Assembly (NCBI RefSeq): GCF_005222785.1
Contig: NZ_STGH01000006.1
Span: forward strand, 1 to 64,000
Source of the DNA: Rhodobacter sp. SY28-1
GTDB lineage: Bacteria; Pseudomonadota; Alphaproteobacteria; Rhodobacterales; Rhodobacteraceae
Length of the DNA: 64,000 nt
Direction: 5' to 3'
The notes under the pieces were generated by a model. The model saw only the letters and a list, made by a program, of their open reading frames with translations. It searched no databases and was not told the DNA's origin. Of this stretch, positions 53,363-62,985 are shown one piece after another (position 1 is the stretch's first letter; each line of letters starts with the position of its first letter). The translations under genes were made by a program, and so were the position numbers.

Positions 53363-54841
53363 ATGGAAACATCGGTTTCAATCGGTGCCTTCGCATTTAA
53401 CCCCGCTACCGGCCAACTGAGCCGGGATGGCGTTGCAGCGCCGCTCCGCGGCAGGGCACTGGCTGTGTTGACAGCGCTCGTCGAGGCAGAGGGAGTCGTG
53501 ACCAAAGAAAGGCTTCTGACCTCGGCTTGGCCCGGCGTGACAGTCGAGGAGGGTAATCTGACAGTCCAGATCGCGGGCTTGCGCAAGCTTCTGGGCGAAG
53601 AGACGATTATCACCGTTCCGCGGATCGGATATCGGCTCAGACGAGACCGGCTGCTTCCCGATGTCGTCGAACTGCCCCGCATTGCTGTACTGCCCATCGA
53701 ACTGATCGGCAGTGGCACTGAGGATAGGTATCTTGCTGATGGTATTGCCGAGGATATCGTTACCGCCTTGGGCAGATTCAAGGAATTCACAGTATTGACC
53801 AGGCAATCTGCGCTGGCACATCAAGACGCTCTGGCAACAAACGGCGTGCGCTATGCGCTTCACGGCAGCCTGCGGCGCGTCGGAGAACGGTTGCGCATCG
53901 CTGCACATTTGTCGGAGACCACAGGCGGATCGCAGCTCTGGGCGCGCACGTTCGATAGCACTTTTGCCGACCTCTTTGATTTGCAGGACCGGATCACCGA
54001 AGCAGTCGTCAGCGCGGTTGCGCCCGAAGTACAGTCTGCCGAGTTGAGAGCGGCTCGGACGAGGCCTGCAAGCACAGATGCGTATGACCTCTACCTTCGC
54101 GGTATGGCCGAGCTCGAGAAGACCACGGACGCAGGTTCTCGCATGGCTTTCGAGCTTATGGGCCGCGCAATCGAAAAAGAAGCTGACAACCCGGTCTATC
54201 TTGCCGCACAGTCATGGGTGCTGCAGTTCCGCCCCATGTCTGGCTGGGCCGATATAACCGAGGACGACCAGCGTACTTGCCGCGAGCTGGCATTGCGCGC
54301 CCTCGGCATCGGTACAGACGACGCGAGGGCGCTCAGTTATTGTTCCAACGCGCTGCTGCACTCCAGCACTGAATTTGAGCTTGCGCACGCGACTAGCCGC
54401 CGCGCATTGGCAGCGAACCCGAATCTGATGGTCGCGGTCGTCATCGCCGCCATCAACGAGCTGCATCTTGGGGATCTTGCATTAGCGGACGAGCTTGCCG
54501 TACGGGCACTCAAACTGAGCCCCGCGGAGCCTATGCGCTTCATTTCACTGATCCTTCGCGCGCATGTGGCCATTGTGAGTGGTCGGTACCAAGAGGCGTT
54601 GAATGTTGCCGACGAGGCGCTGGCCTTGAATCTTACTTACGCGCCGACCCATTGGATGCTGACTGCAGCGAACGCGTTGATGGGGCGGATTGATGCCGCT
54701 CACGAAAGCTGCGCTCGACTGAAACTGGCCATTCCGGGCACCACTGTTGCGGCCATCAGACGAGGACAGCCAAAAAAATTGCCGGAACGAATTGATCCCG
54801 TGCTTCGGGGATTGCGTCTAGCCGGTCTGCCTGAAAGCTGA
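53363..54841 (+). CDS. Winged-helix TolB-like/TPR regulator, second copy
   Basis: 492 residues. OmpR/CadC-type winged helix at 5-95 (LRGRALAVLTALVEAEGVV, VTVEEGNLTVQIAGLRKLLG, TVPRIGYRL), TolB-like domain at 105-240 (LPIELIGSGTEDRYLADGI, GSLRRVGERLRIAAHLSET, QLWARTFD), then TPR-like repeats (240-470). No membrane segment. Same architecture as the protein at 44377 with moderate similarity. Regulatory target unknown; the exported protein at 52436 precedes it. Confidence 0.82.
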   Translation: METSVSIGAFAFNPATGQLSRDGVAAPLRGRALAVLTALVEAEGVVTKERLLTSAWPGVTVEEGNLTVQIAGLRKLLGEETIITVPRIGYRLRRDRLLPDVVELPRIAVLPIELIGSGTEDRYLADGIAEDIVTALGRFKEFTVLTRQSALAHQDALATNGVRYALHGSLRRVGERLRIAAHLSETTGGSQLWARTFDSTFADLFDLQDRITEAVVSAVAPEVQSAELRAARTRPASTDAYDLYLRGMAELEKTTDAGSRMAFELMGRAIEKEADNPVYLAAQSWVLQFRPMSGWADITEDDQRTCRELALRALGIGTDDARALSYCSNALLHSSTEFELAHATSRRALAANPNLMVAVVIAAINELHLGDLALADELAVRALKLSPAEPMRFISLILRAHVAIVSGRYQEALNVADEALALNLTYAPTHWMLTAANALMGRIDAAHESCARLKLAIPGTTVAAIRRGQPKKLPERIDPVLRGLRLAGLPES

Positions 54842-54959
54842 GCACGACGGTCTTTTGGGCAAATTTGGAACTTTTAATTCTCCGATAAAGGACCGAAAGG
54901 CGGTCTCACACCCATGCTTGCCAACAGAAGGCGTGGTTGTCACGCTCATGGAGGAGCAA

Positions 54960-55130
54960 ATGATTACGACACTATCCATCTTGTCGCTGGACCAAGGGCC
55001 CAGATGGAGCGACGAGCAAATTGTTGAGGTTGGAGAGCCGCCGCGGCCCCACACAACCTCTGCAATAATGCGGGTCATTGTTGCCCTGTTCGGTTGGCAT
55101 CGCTCGGTGAACAGCGCAGTGGGACACTGA
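54960..55130 (+). CDS. Small hypothetical protein
   Basis: 56 residues (MITTLSILSLDQGPRWSDEQ at the start), no domain. GGAGGAG lies five bases before the ATG at 54960. A frame from 54855 is longer but has no ribosome site. It follows the TPR regulator by 118 bases. Confidence 0.3.
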   Translation: MITTLSILSLDQGPRWSDEQIVEVGEPPRPHTTSAIMRVIVALFGWHRSVNSAVGH

Positions 55131-55541
55131 CGCTGTACCAGCAACGATCCAACTGCAGCCATCCTCGGAGGGCGGACCTTTCAATAAGCGAATTGAGCTC
55201 TACACAAGAGGTCCGCCGCAATTTCCGATCAGTACTGCCAAATCCCTGCCCGAAAGCACTCTCCATCCCAAAGACACCGCTGGAGAGCCGGCGAACCTCA
55301 CCAATCTTGCCGTTCAAACATAGCTGGCTGCGCCAGACGCGGCGCGGGCTACTTGCTCGGTTCAGGACACACACGCGGCTCATGCTCCTTCCAAATGCTG
55401 TCGGCAGGGCTGGCTTGGAAAGCATGAACTCTGACCTGACTTCGGGGTGATTACAGCCGCGCGCGCTTCAACGGAGTTCCAAACAGTGAGAGTTTGCAAT
55501 AGAAACAATGATTTGGGCACTGGAGAAGGTTGGATGTCAGG
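55131..55541. other. Gene-free right flank of the island
   Basis: About 410 bases without a convincing gene on either strand, moderate GC. Short frames exist but lack ribosome sites and family resemblance. Confidence 0.5.
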
Positions 55542-55559
55542 CCCATCCCCTCCGCCACT
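55542..55559 (+). other. Candidate attR (degenerate tRNA-Ser 3' end)
   Basis: CCCATCCCCTCCGCCACT matches 16 of 18 bases of 22273-22290, with the last ten identical, in the same orientation. It may be the right attachment scar of the island. Only short IS3 debris lies between it and the core-like DNA at 56.4 kb. Confidence 0.35.
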
Positions 55560-55884
55560 CAATCCCGATAAGCTATTGATATTTCATAGACTAGTGGGAT
55601 GATGCTTTAACGCATCCCCCATCTGAACCCCCTCGCCTTTTAAGGTTCTCAGGAATGAGGCGACAGTAAAGTGGAGGTTCGCAGAGGGTCTCGCGCCTCG
55701 GCTCGCCCGGTTCCGGCGGCCCCAAGCTCGTCAGGCGCGATGCAGCAAGGACAGTTAGACCCGGATCCGCATCACAACCCAGCGGCACATCGTGCAAGCG
55801 CGCAGCGCAGGGTCTGAGGCGAGCGCGCGTGCCACACCGTTGCGTGCCGTGAAACGCGCAAACACCGAAGTGGGTCGGCCCGGA

Positions 55885-56166
55885 TTAAAGCGTGCTTGAT
55901 CTTGCATCCGGCGCGACGTACGCGGCCGCCTTTTCCACAATGTCACGGTCCTCGATCACCCGTACCAACTCGCACTTCAACCGACAGTTCTCGGCCGCAT
56001 GATCCACGCCGGGCTTCTTCGGCTCAGGATCGCCGAACAGGTTGATCCACTGGTAGAGCGAATGCTTGCTGACGCCCAAACGACCAGACACCTCCCCAGC
56101 AGGATACCCTCGCACCGCGATCTGATGCACCGCGTCCCGCTTGAACTCGTCGCTGTAATTGCTTGT
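55885..56166 (-). pseudogene. IS3-family OrfA remnant
   Basis: The minus-strand frame reads SNYSDEFKRDAVHQIAVRGY, then LGVSKHSLYQWINLFGDPEP and CRLKCELVRVIEDRDIVEKA, which is the helix-turn-helix and leucine-zipper part of an IS3 OrfA. The start codon region is damaged and no OrfB follows, so it is inactive. Between 55560 and 55884, and from 56167 to 56426, I see no gene. Confidence 0.8.
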
Positions 56167-56426
56167 CCCTGTGTTGGCCTCGTAACCTCAGAGTCAGGGG
56201 TCAATGCGTACAAAAATCCAGCGGCTCCTCCGTGCTCCCAAACGGTGACTCACCCCTTTCAACACCGAGGATGCCGGGCTTCACTGTCGGAGTGAGCCCG
56301 GCACCGGAATCCAAGATCTTCTGCTGATCCTTCGGATTTGGGCAGACTATGGAGGCGCCCCCTTTGGTCGGCAAGGCTGCGCCCCGAGACTGTCCCAGAG
56401 ATCATGGAGATCCGCAAAATCCAGCC

Positions 56427-56452
56427 CTTGCGCAGCTGGCCAGCTGCGCAAG
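56427..56452 (-). terminator. 26-base perfect palindrome downstream of dctP
   Basis: Arms CTTGCGCAGCTGG and CCAGCTGCGCAAG meet without a spacer. It is 24 bases past the dctP stop on the minus strand and is followed by GGCTGGATTTTGCGG. Likely terminator of the TRAP operon; the lack of a loop would also suit a protein-binding site. Confidence 0.55.
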
Positions 56453-56475
56453 AGCCGAAAGCACGATCCTTGAAA

Positions 56476-57564
56476 TCAGCGGTAGGGATATCCCGCCTTG
56501 TCCATGGTCTCGGCGTACTTCTTGAATGCCTCCACCACTTTGGCCGAGCGTGGGGATGAGGCTGCAACCTCGTCCCAGAAGACCTTGGAATCCTCGACCA
56601 CCTGCGCCCATTCTGCATCCGGCAACGCGGTCAGTTCCATCTTCTCGCCCTCGACCCGCAGCTTGGCCTCGCCGCCCCAGTACCAAACCTGACGGTAGTA
56701 GTGCGACTGGTCGATGGTGCTTCTGAACAGTTGCTGCAGGTGCGGCGGGACTTTCTCCCAGCTGGCGGTGTTGGCGAAGTAGCTGCCGAACCACGCCCCG
56801 GTGACAGAGTTGGTTAGCGCGTATTTGCAGACATCCGCCCAGCCCACCTCATAGGCCTCGGTGAAGCCGCACCAGGCCACGCCGTCGATCTCGCCGGTCT
56901 GCATCGCGACCTCGACGTTGTCCCACGGGATCGTCACCGGGATCATGCCATATTTGGCAAGGAACCGCCCCGCCGTCGGCACACCAAAGACGCGCAGGCC
57001 CGCCATGTCGGCCAGGCTGCGGATCGGCTTTTCGGTGGTGAAGATGTGCAGCGGGTCCCAGGCCCCGGCGGACAGCCAGGTGACGCCCTCGACTTCCGAA
57101 TAGGCCTCTTCCCAAATTTCCTTCAGCCCGTAGTACTGGAACAGCGCTGGTACATCGAGGCTGTAGCGGGTGGCGAAGGGAAAGTAGCCGCCGAAGACCG
57201 AGATATCGACCGGCGAGGCCATCGTCGCCTCATCCGACTGCACGGCGTCAAGGGTGCCGCTCTGCAGCGCGCGGAACAGGTCGGCGGTGGGGACCAGCTG
57301 GTCAGCGTAATACAGCTCGATCTCCATCTCGCCATTGGCAGCGGCGTTGAAGGCCTCGATCTGCGGCTTGATAACATGGGCCCCCAGCGGCGCGCCGGAA
57401 TAGGTCTGCAGCCGCCACTTGATCGGGCCGGTCTGGGCAATGACGGCAGGTGCGGCAAGGGTCGCCCCAGCCACGGCACCCGCCCCCAGGACGGACTGGC
57501 GCAGGAAGTTGCGCCGAGAGGCAAGGATCGCCTCGGACGGGCTTTGCGTTTTCTTCTCGGTCAT
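56476..57564 (-). CDS. TRAP transporter substrate-binding protein (DctP family)
   Basis: Periplasmic receptor of a tripartite ATP-independent transporter. 362 residues; twin-arginine-type leader (SRRNFLRQSVLGAGAVAG then AVIAQ cleavage), followed by the DctP fold with WRLQTYSGA, DAVQSDEAT, LRVFGVPTAGRFLAKYG and GEIDGVAWCGFTEAYEVGW. These last segments resemble mannitol/chloroaromatic-type receptors; exact ligand is not readable. ATG at 57564 with AAGGAG. Last gene of the deoR-dctQ-dctM-dctP unit. Confidence 0.9.
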   Translation of the reverse strand: MTEKKTQSPSEAILASRRNFLRQSVLGAGAVAGATLAAPAVIAQTGPIKWRLQTYSGAPLGAHVIKPQIEAFNAAANGEMEIELYYADQLVPTADLFRALQSGTLDAVQSDEATMASPVDISVFGGYFPFATRYSLDVPALFQYYGLKEIWEEAYSEVEGVTWLSAGAWDPLHIFTTEKPIRSLADMAGLRVFGVPTAGRFLAKYGMIPVTIPWDNVEVAMQTGEIDGVAWCGFTEAYEVGWADVCKYALTNSVTGAWFGSYFANTASWEKVPPHLQQLFRSTIDQSHYYRQVWYWGGEAKLRVEGEKMELTALPDAEWAQVVEDSKVFWDEVAASSPRSAKVVEAFKKYAETMDKAGYPYR

Positions 57565-57615
57565 CGTCGTCTCCTTGTTGTTGCTGGGCTTCTTCGGCCC
57601 CAAGTGGTCGTCAGG

Positions 57616-58953
57616 TTAACCCCGCACGTTGATCTGCTCGGGCAGCCAGAGCGCGATCTGCGGGAAAATCATCAACAGCACGATGGTCAGCGCCATCATC
57701 GCCGCGAAGGGCCAGATGGAGCGGTAGATGTCGGGAAGGGCGATTTCCTTCGGCGCGAGCGAGCGCATCAGGAACAGGTTGTAGCCGAAAGGCGGCGTGA
57801 TGTAGGCGATCTGGCAGGTGATGGTGTAAAGGACGCCGTACCAGATCAGTTGGTTGTCGAAGCCAAGGTCAAGGCTTGCAACCAGCGGGATGTAAAGCGG
57901 CGCCACGATCACCAGCATCGCGGTGTCGTCGAGGAACATTCCCAGCAGCAGGAAGCTTAGCTGCATCATGATGATGATGGCCCAGGGGCCCATATGCCAC
58001 TGGCCGATAAACAGGTTCTCGATTGCCTTCACCGCACCCAGCCCATCGAACACCGCGCCGAAGGCCAGTGCGGCCAGGATGAGCCAGAGGAACATGCAGG
58101 AGACGGCCAGCGTCTTCATCGAGGTCTCGCGGATCAGCCGCCACGAAAAGCGCCCCTTGGCCAGAGCGGCGAGAGTGGCCGAGGTTGCGCCCACGGCAGA
58201 GCTTTCGACAAGGCTCGTGTAGCCCGACACAAACAGCCCGGTCATGAAGAAGAAGATCAGGAACGGGATGATCCCGGCGCGGGCAAGGGCAAGCTTCTGG
58301 CCGAAGCTCATGTTCAGTTCTTCCGGTGGGACCGGGGGGGCAAGTTTCGGGTTCAGCTTGGCGCGGATCATGATGTAGGTGATGAACATCGCCGCCATCA
58401 GAAGTCCCGGCACCAGACCGGCGAACCACAGCTTCGACACCGGCTGGCGGGCGATCATGCCGTAAAGCACCAGCACGACCGACGGCGGGATCAGGATGCC
58501 CAGAGATGAGCCGCCCTGCACCACGCCGGAAATCAGCACCTTGTCATAGCCGCGACGGAGCATCTCGGGCAGGGCGATGGTGGCACCGATGGCCATGCCC
58601 GCGACGGACAGCCCGTTCATCGCCGAGATGATGACCATCACCAGGATCGTGCCGACGGCCAGCCCGCCGGGAAGTCGGCCGAACCAGACATGCATCATCT
58701 TGTACAGGTCTTCGGCGATCCCGGATTCGGCCAGGATGTAGCCCATGTAGATGAACATGGGCAGCGTCAGCATGGCGTACCAGTTGAACAGCTTGAAGAC
58801 CTGGTTGTAGGGCAATTCTACAGCGCCGTTGCCGTACAGAAGAAGCGCTGCCCCGGCGGCGACAAAGCCGATGGCGGCGAACACCCGCTGTCCCGTGACC
58901 AAGAGCAGCGCCATTGTGGCGAACATCAGCAGCGCGATCAGTTCGTAGGACAT
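57616..58953 (-). CDS. TRAP transporter large permease (DctM)
   Basis: 445-residue inner-membrane protein with about 12 to 13 helices that carries substrate with sodium. DctM signatures: YNQVFKLFNWYAMLTLPMFI (split: FNWYAMLTLPMFIYMG), GGLAVGTILVMVIISAMNG, GGSSLGILIPPSVVLVLYG and FLGMFLDDTAMLVI-like LGMFLDDTAML. It begins right after the dctQ stop with no gap, indicating coupling. Confidence 0.93.
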   Translation of the reverse strand: MSYELIALLMFATMALLLVTGQRVFAAIGFVAAGAALLLYGNGAVELPYNQVFKLFNWYAMLTLPMFIYMGYILAESGIAEDLYKMMHVWFGRLPGGLAVGTILVMVIISAMNGLSVAGMAIGATIALPEMLRRGYDKVLISGVVQGGSSLGILIPPSVVLVLYGMIARQPVSKLWFAGLVPGLLMAAMFITYIMIRAKLNPKLAPPVPPEELNMSFGQKLALARAGIIPFLIFFFMTGLFVSGYTSLVESSAVGATSATLAALAKGRFSWRLIRETSMKTLAVSCMFLWLILAALAFGAVFDGLGAVKAIENLFIGQWHMGPWAIIIMMQLSFLLLGMFLDDTAMLVIVAPLYIPLVASLDLGFDNQLIWYGVLYTITCQIAYITPPFGYNLFLMRSLAPKEIALPDIYRSIWPFAAMMALTIVLLMIFPQIALWLPEQINVRG

Positions 58954-59463
58954 TTACAGAGGCTTTCCGCGCAACTTGGCGATGTGCTTGAACACCAGCG
59001 CGAAGGCCTGGAGCAGCATGAGGACAAGGCAGACGGTCAACAGCGCCTTGATTGGAATGACCGAGGGATTCCACATCGAGAACCGCTTCTCATTGGTCGC
59101 GATGGCGTACTGCAGCGACGAGATCGAGCCTGTCAGCATGACGCCCAAGTAGAAGATCATGCACCACACGGTGACAAGATCCAGCTTCGCCTTGCCGCGG
59201 TCGGACAGGTTCGCATACCATAGGTCCATCCGGACGTGTTCGTTGTTCTTCATCGTGATCGGCCCGCCCATGAAGTAATAGGCGGCCAGAGTGAACTGGG
59301 TCAGCTCGATGGCCCAATGGACCGGGACGTTCAGAACGTTCCGCGTCACCGCGTCCAGAAGAAGTGTTGCCCCCATGAAGAAGATCAGCGACGCGGCCAG
59401 ATAGCCGACATAGTCCGAGACCCTGTCGACGATCCGCACATAGGCCCGGATCAGATGCGGCAT
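58954..59463 (-). CDS. TRAP transporter small permease (DctQ)
   Basis: 169 residues, four transmembrane helices, the usual small TRAP subunit that partners DctM. WAIELTQFTLAAYYFMGGP (about 50-68) and EHVRMDLWY (about 75-83) are conserved. The ATG at 59463 gives the typical length; a longer frame overlaps the deoR gene. It begins 19 bases after deoR. Confidence 0.88.
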   Translation of the reverse strand: MPHLIRAYVRIVDRVSDYVGYLAASLIFFMGATLLLDAVTRNVLNVPVHWAIELTQFTLAAYYFMGGPITMKNNEHVRMDLWYANLSDRGKAKLDLVTVWCMIFYLGVMLTGSISSLQYAIATNEKRFSMWNPSVIPIKALLTVCLVLMLLQAFALVFKHIAKLRGKPL

Positions 59464-59482
59464 GTCAGCACCGCCTTGCATT

Positions 59483-60241
59483 TCACGTCCAAAGTTCCAC
59501 TCTCCTGTCGCGCAGCGCCTCTCTGTGCGCCTTGTCCAGACTGTCATCGCTGATGACGAAGTCGATGTCCTGCGTCGCACAGACCGCAAAGGCCGCGTGG
59601 CGGCCGAACTTCGTCGAATCCGCCAGAATGGTCACCGAACGGGCATTCCTGACCATGGCGCGGGCGATCTGTGCCTCGTCGAGGCTGGCGTCCATCGCGC
59701 CCTCTGCCGGGTCCAGCGCCGCCACGGTCAGAACAGCGCGGTCGGCACGGAAGGCCTGCAGCTGCTCGATCACAGCGATCCCCGTGGTCTGGGCATTGTC
59801 CAGCCCGTAGCGCCCGCCCAAGAGATGGATCGCGGCATCCGAGCCCGCCCGCGCCAGACGTTCGGCCAGGCGGCAGGAATTGGTGATGACCGTCAGGCCC
59901 GGGATCACTGCCAGCGGCTCGGCGGCGGCAAGCGTGGTGGACCCGGTGTCTATGAACAGCGTCTCTCCAGGCTCGACCGCATCGGCAAGACGGCGCCCGA
60001 TGGCGGCCTTGGCTGCGGTCGCGGCGGTTGCACGTTCGTCATGGCTCGGCTCGCGGATCAGCTTCGGCCGCCGCGCGCCGCCATGCACCTTCTGGATCCT
60101 GCCGATCTCCGCCAGGACACCCAGATCGCGCCGGATCGTCTCGGACGACACGTCGAACCTCTGTGCCAGCATCTCGACCGAAACTTCCCCTTCGCGCCGG
60201 ATGATCGCCTCGATCTGAGGCTGTCGCTCGTGCGGCTTCAT
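59483..60241 (-). CDS. DeoR/GlpR-family regulator
   Basis: 252 residues: N-terminal HTH of the DeoR type (VSVEMLAQRFDVSSETIRRDL, in part VEMLAQRFDVSSETIRRDL, about 20-39) and a C-terminal sugar-phosphate sensor domain (IDTGSTTLAAAEPL, LLGGRYGLDNAQTTG, ILADSTKFG). Members usually repress polyol or sugar catabolic genes and release DNA on binding a phosphorylated intermediate. It is the first gene of the TRAP operon and divergent from the dehydrogenase operon, so it likely controls both. Confidence 0.9.
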   Translation of the reverse strand: MKPHERQPQIEAIIRREGEVSVEMLAQRFDVSSETIRRDLGVLAEIGRIQKVHGGARRPKLIREPSHDERATAATAAKAAIGRRLADAVEPGETLFIDTGSTTLAAAEPLAVIPGLTVITNSCRLAERLARAGSDAAIHLLGGRYGLDNAQTTGIAVIEQLQAFRADRAVLTVAALDPAEGAMDASLDEAQIARAMVRNARSVTILADSTKFGRHAAFAVCATQDIDFVISDDSLDKAHREALRDRRVELWT

Positions 60242-60281
60242 GTGCTTCCCCGACAGCAGCCGACCTCACGGAACGCCGCAG

Positions 60282-60370
60282 GTCAACAAGTTTCTTGACC
60301 GGACGGTAAATTTGATCGCCGCCCGCAAGCCATGTTGACAGGAATGACCGAGTAGTCAATTCATGTTGAA
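60282..60370. promoter_or_regulatory. Divergent control region with TGTTGA repeats
   Basis: CTTGTTGAC (minus, 60282-60290), CATGTTGAC (60331-60339) and CATGTTGAA (60362-60370) share the core TGTTGA. They lie in the 142-base gap between the DeoR-type repressor and the dehydrogenase gene. Candidate half-sites for the repressor; TTGACA at 60335-60340 could also be a -35. Confidence 0.45.
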
Positions 60371-60383
60371 AACCACAAGGTGA

Positions 60384-61784
60384 ATGATGCAAGCCTCCGA
60401 TCCAGCAGACCGGCCCGCGGGTTATGACGTGGCGGTGATCGGCGCGGGTGTCGTTGGCTGCGCGCTGGCGCGGGCCTTCACGCTGGCGGGCGCGCGGGTC
60501 GTGGTGCTGGAGAAAGCCGTCGAGGTGCTGGACGGTGCATCCAAGGCCAACAGCGCGATCCTGCACACCGGATTCGACGCGCCAGAGGGCAGTCTGGAAC
60601 TCGCCTGCATCCGAGAGGGCTATGCGCTTTATCACGAGGTCCACGACCAGCTTGGCCTCCCACTGGTGCGGGCAGGCGCGATGGTCCTGGCCTGGACCGA
60701 GGAAGAGGTCGCGGGCCTGCCCGCCCTGATGGCGCAGGCCGTGGCGAACGGGGTGACTGACATCGCGCCGCTGACCGGGGCCGAAGCGCGGAGGCTGGAG
60801 CCCGCCCTCTCCGACCGCATCCAGGCCGGATTCCGGGTCCCGGGTGAGCATCTGGTCGACCCCTGGTCCGCAGCGCATGGCTATCTGATGCAGGCGCTGG
60901 CCAACGGCGCTGTGCTGATGCGGCAGGCCGAGGTGCTGACTGGCCGCCACACCGGCGGCGCCTGGCACCTGGCGACGACCGCCGGGGCGGTGACGGCAGA
61001 GTTGGTCATCAACGCGGCCGGTCTCTGGGGCGATGAGGTCGACCGACGCGTGACGGGTGAAAGCTGGTTCACCATCAAGCCGCGGAAAGGCCAGTTCGTC
61101 GTCTACGACAAGACCGCCGCCGCGCTCGCGGGCCATATCCTTCTGCCCGTGCCGACGACGATCACCAAGGGCATCGTCGTCTGCCGCACGGCCTTCGGCA
61201 ACCTGTTGGTCGGCCCGACCGCCGAGGAACAGGAGGACCGCGAACATGCCACCGTCGAGCGGGACACCCTCCAGGCCCTGATGAAACGCGGCTCTGAAAT
61301 CCTCCCCGCGCTGGCCAATCACGAAGTGACGGCGGTCTATGCAGGCCTGCGCCCCGCGACCGAAGAAAAGCAATACCGCATCCGCACCGACCTCGCGCCT
61401 GGGTATATCTGCGTCGGTGGCATCCGCTCCACCGGCCTGTCGGCGGCTTTGGGGATCGCGGCGCATGTGGTGCGGCTGGCCGCGCGCGACGACATCCCGC
61501 TGGCCGATCCAGTCTGGCCGCAGATGCCGAACATCTCGGTCAACGGGCCGCGCGACTGGCAATGCGCGGGGCACGGCGGAATCGTCTGCCACTGCGAACT
61601 CGTCACCCGGCGCGAGGTCGAGGCGGCGCTCTCTGGCCCGATGCCCGCAGCCAGCCTTGCGGGACTGAAACGGCGCACCCGGGTAACGATGGGGCGCTGC
61701 CAGGGCTTCTACTGCTCTGCAGAACTGGCCCGCCTGACCGAAGGCCGTCTGGCGCAACCGATGCTGGACCCCGGCCATGGCTGA
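60384..61784 (+). CDS. GlpA-like FAD-dependent glycerol-3-phosphate dehydrogenase family
   Basis: 466 residues. DAO-type FAD domain with VIGAGVVGCALARAF (about 18-32) and VVVLEKAVEVLDGASKANSA, then a C-terminal BFD-like [2Fe-2S] domain with Cys in GIVCHCELVTR and GRCQGFYC, the arrangement of anaerobic GlpA. Predicted to oxidise glycerol-3-phosphate or a similar polyol phosphate, passing electrons to the next flavoprotein. AAGGTGA precedes the ATG. Overlaps the next gene by eight bases. Confidence 0.88.
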   Translation: MMQASDPADRPAGYDVAVIGAGVVGCALARAFTLAGARVVVLEKAVEVLDGASKANSAILHTGFDAPEGSLELACIREGYALYHEVHDQLGLPLVRAGAMVLAWTEEEVAGLPALMAQAVANGVTDIAPLTGAEARRLEPALSDRIQAGFRVPGEHLVDPWSAAHGYLMQALANGAVLMRQAEVLTGRHTGGAWHLATTAGAVTAELVINAAGLWGDEVDRRVTGESWFTIKPRKGQFVVYDKTAAALAGHILLPVPTTITKGIVVCRTAFGNLLVGPTAEEQEDREHATVERDTLQALMKRGSEILPALANHEVTAVYAGLRPATEEKQYRIRTDLAPGYICVGGIRSTGLSAALGIAAHVVRLAARDDIPLADPVWPQMPNISVNGPRDWQCAGHGGIVCHCELVTRREVEAALSGPMPAASLAGLKRRTRVTMGRCQGFYCSAELARLTEGRLAQPMLDPGHG

Positions 61785-62985
61785 TTCCGAAGTCATAGTC
61801 GTCGGTAGCGGCCCCGCAGGCCTTGCGGCGGCAACCGAACTGGCCCGCGCCGGTCGCCGGGTCACGGTGCTGGACCGCGAAGCCGAAGCCGGCGGCATCC
61901 CGCGCCATTGCGGCCACTACCCATTTGGCATGCGTGAATTCCACCGGCTCCTGCGCGGCCCGGACTATGCCGCGCGCTTGCGCGCCACGGCCCTTGCCGC
62001 AGGTGTTACGATCCGGACCCGCACCACCGTCACCGCGCTTCTTCCCGGCGGCACAGTCGAAATCACCGACGACAGCGGCCCCGCCACCCTGTCCGCCCGC
62101 GCCGTCCTCCTGGCCACCGGCGTCCGCGAGACCAGCCGCGCGGCCCGGCTGATCGGCGGGGAAAAGCCCGGGGGCGTCCTCTCCACCGGCGCGCTGCAGG
62201 GCCTCGTCTATCTCAACAACCAACGCCCGTTTCAGCACCCGGTGATCCTCGGGACCGAGCTGGTGGCCTTCTCGGCCCTTCTCACCTGCCGCCACGCCGG
62301 GATCACCCCACTGGCGATGATCGAACCCGAGCCACGGATCACTGCCCGCAGTCCGGCGATATGGCTGGCCCGGCTGATGGGCGTGACGGTTCGGCTGCAG
62401 AGCGAGATCACTGCCATCCACGGCCGCACGCGAGTCGAAAGCGTCACCCTCGCCACGCCCACCGGTCCCACGGACCTTTCGACCGACGGCGTGATCGTGA
62501 CCGGCGGCTTCCGCCCCGACGCGGCGCTGCTTCGCGGCAGCCACCTTCAGGTCGACGCGGCCTCGGGCGGATCGGTCATCGACCGCTGGGGCCGGCTGTC
62601 AGACCCTGCCTTCTTTGCCGCCGGAAACCTTCTGCGCGGGGTCGAGACGGCGGGTTGGTGCTGGTCGGAAGGACGCCGCACGGCGCGGGCCATCCTCGCG
62701 GCGCTTGAGGGCAAGCTTCCCGCCCAGGGCGGCACTCGCCTGGACCTTGCCCACCCCGGCCTGCGCCTGGCCGTCCCGCAGATCATTGGCCCCGGCAGCG
62801 CGACGCACGATCGCCTTCAGGTCCGCCTCGCCGCCCCCGCCAGGGGCCACCTCACTCTGTCGCAGGGCGGAAGGATCGTCGCCTCGGCCCGGATTGACAG
62901 CCTGCCCGAGCGCCGACTGTCCTTGCCCCTGCCAACGGCCCCCGGCCCCGGCCCCCTTACCCTGACCATCGAGGACCGACCATGA
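61777..62985 (+). CDS. GlpB-like FAD/NAD(P)-binding oxidoreductase
   Basis: 402 residues. FAD-binding VVGSGPAGLAAATELARAG (about 8-26), then GGIPRHCGHYPFGMREF and LLATGVRETSRAARLIGG, typical of the pyridine-nucleotide-disulfide family proteins that accompany GlpA-like subunits. FAAGNLLRGVETAGWCW near residue 285 is the second FAD motif. It probably forms an electron-transferring complex with the GlpA-like protein. Overlaps both neighbours (8 and 4 bases). Confidence 0.85.
   Translation: MADSEVIVVGSGPAGLAAATELARAGRRVTVLDREAEAGGIPRHCGHYPFGMREFHRLLRGPDYAARLRATALAAGVTIRTRTTVTALLPGGTVEITDDSGPATLSARAVLLATGVRETSRAARLIGGEKPGGVLSTGALQGLVYLNNQRPFQHPVILGTELVAFSALLTCRHAGITPLAMIEPEPRITARSPAIWLARLMGVTVRLQSEITAIHGRTRVESVTLATPTGPTDLSTDGVIVTGGFRPDAALLRGSHLQVDAASGGSVIDRWGRLSDPAFFAAGNLLRGVETAGWCWSEGRRTARAILAALEGKLPAQGGTRLDLAHPGLRLAVPQIIGPGSATHDRLQVRLAAPARGHLTLSQGGRIVASARIDSLPERRLSLPLPTAPGPGPLTLTIEDRP

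Noticed and set aside
60039-61898. 619-residue minus-strand frame
   Set aside because: Antisense to the GlpA-like dehydrogenase; only its tail overlaps the real deoR region, and in a different frame.
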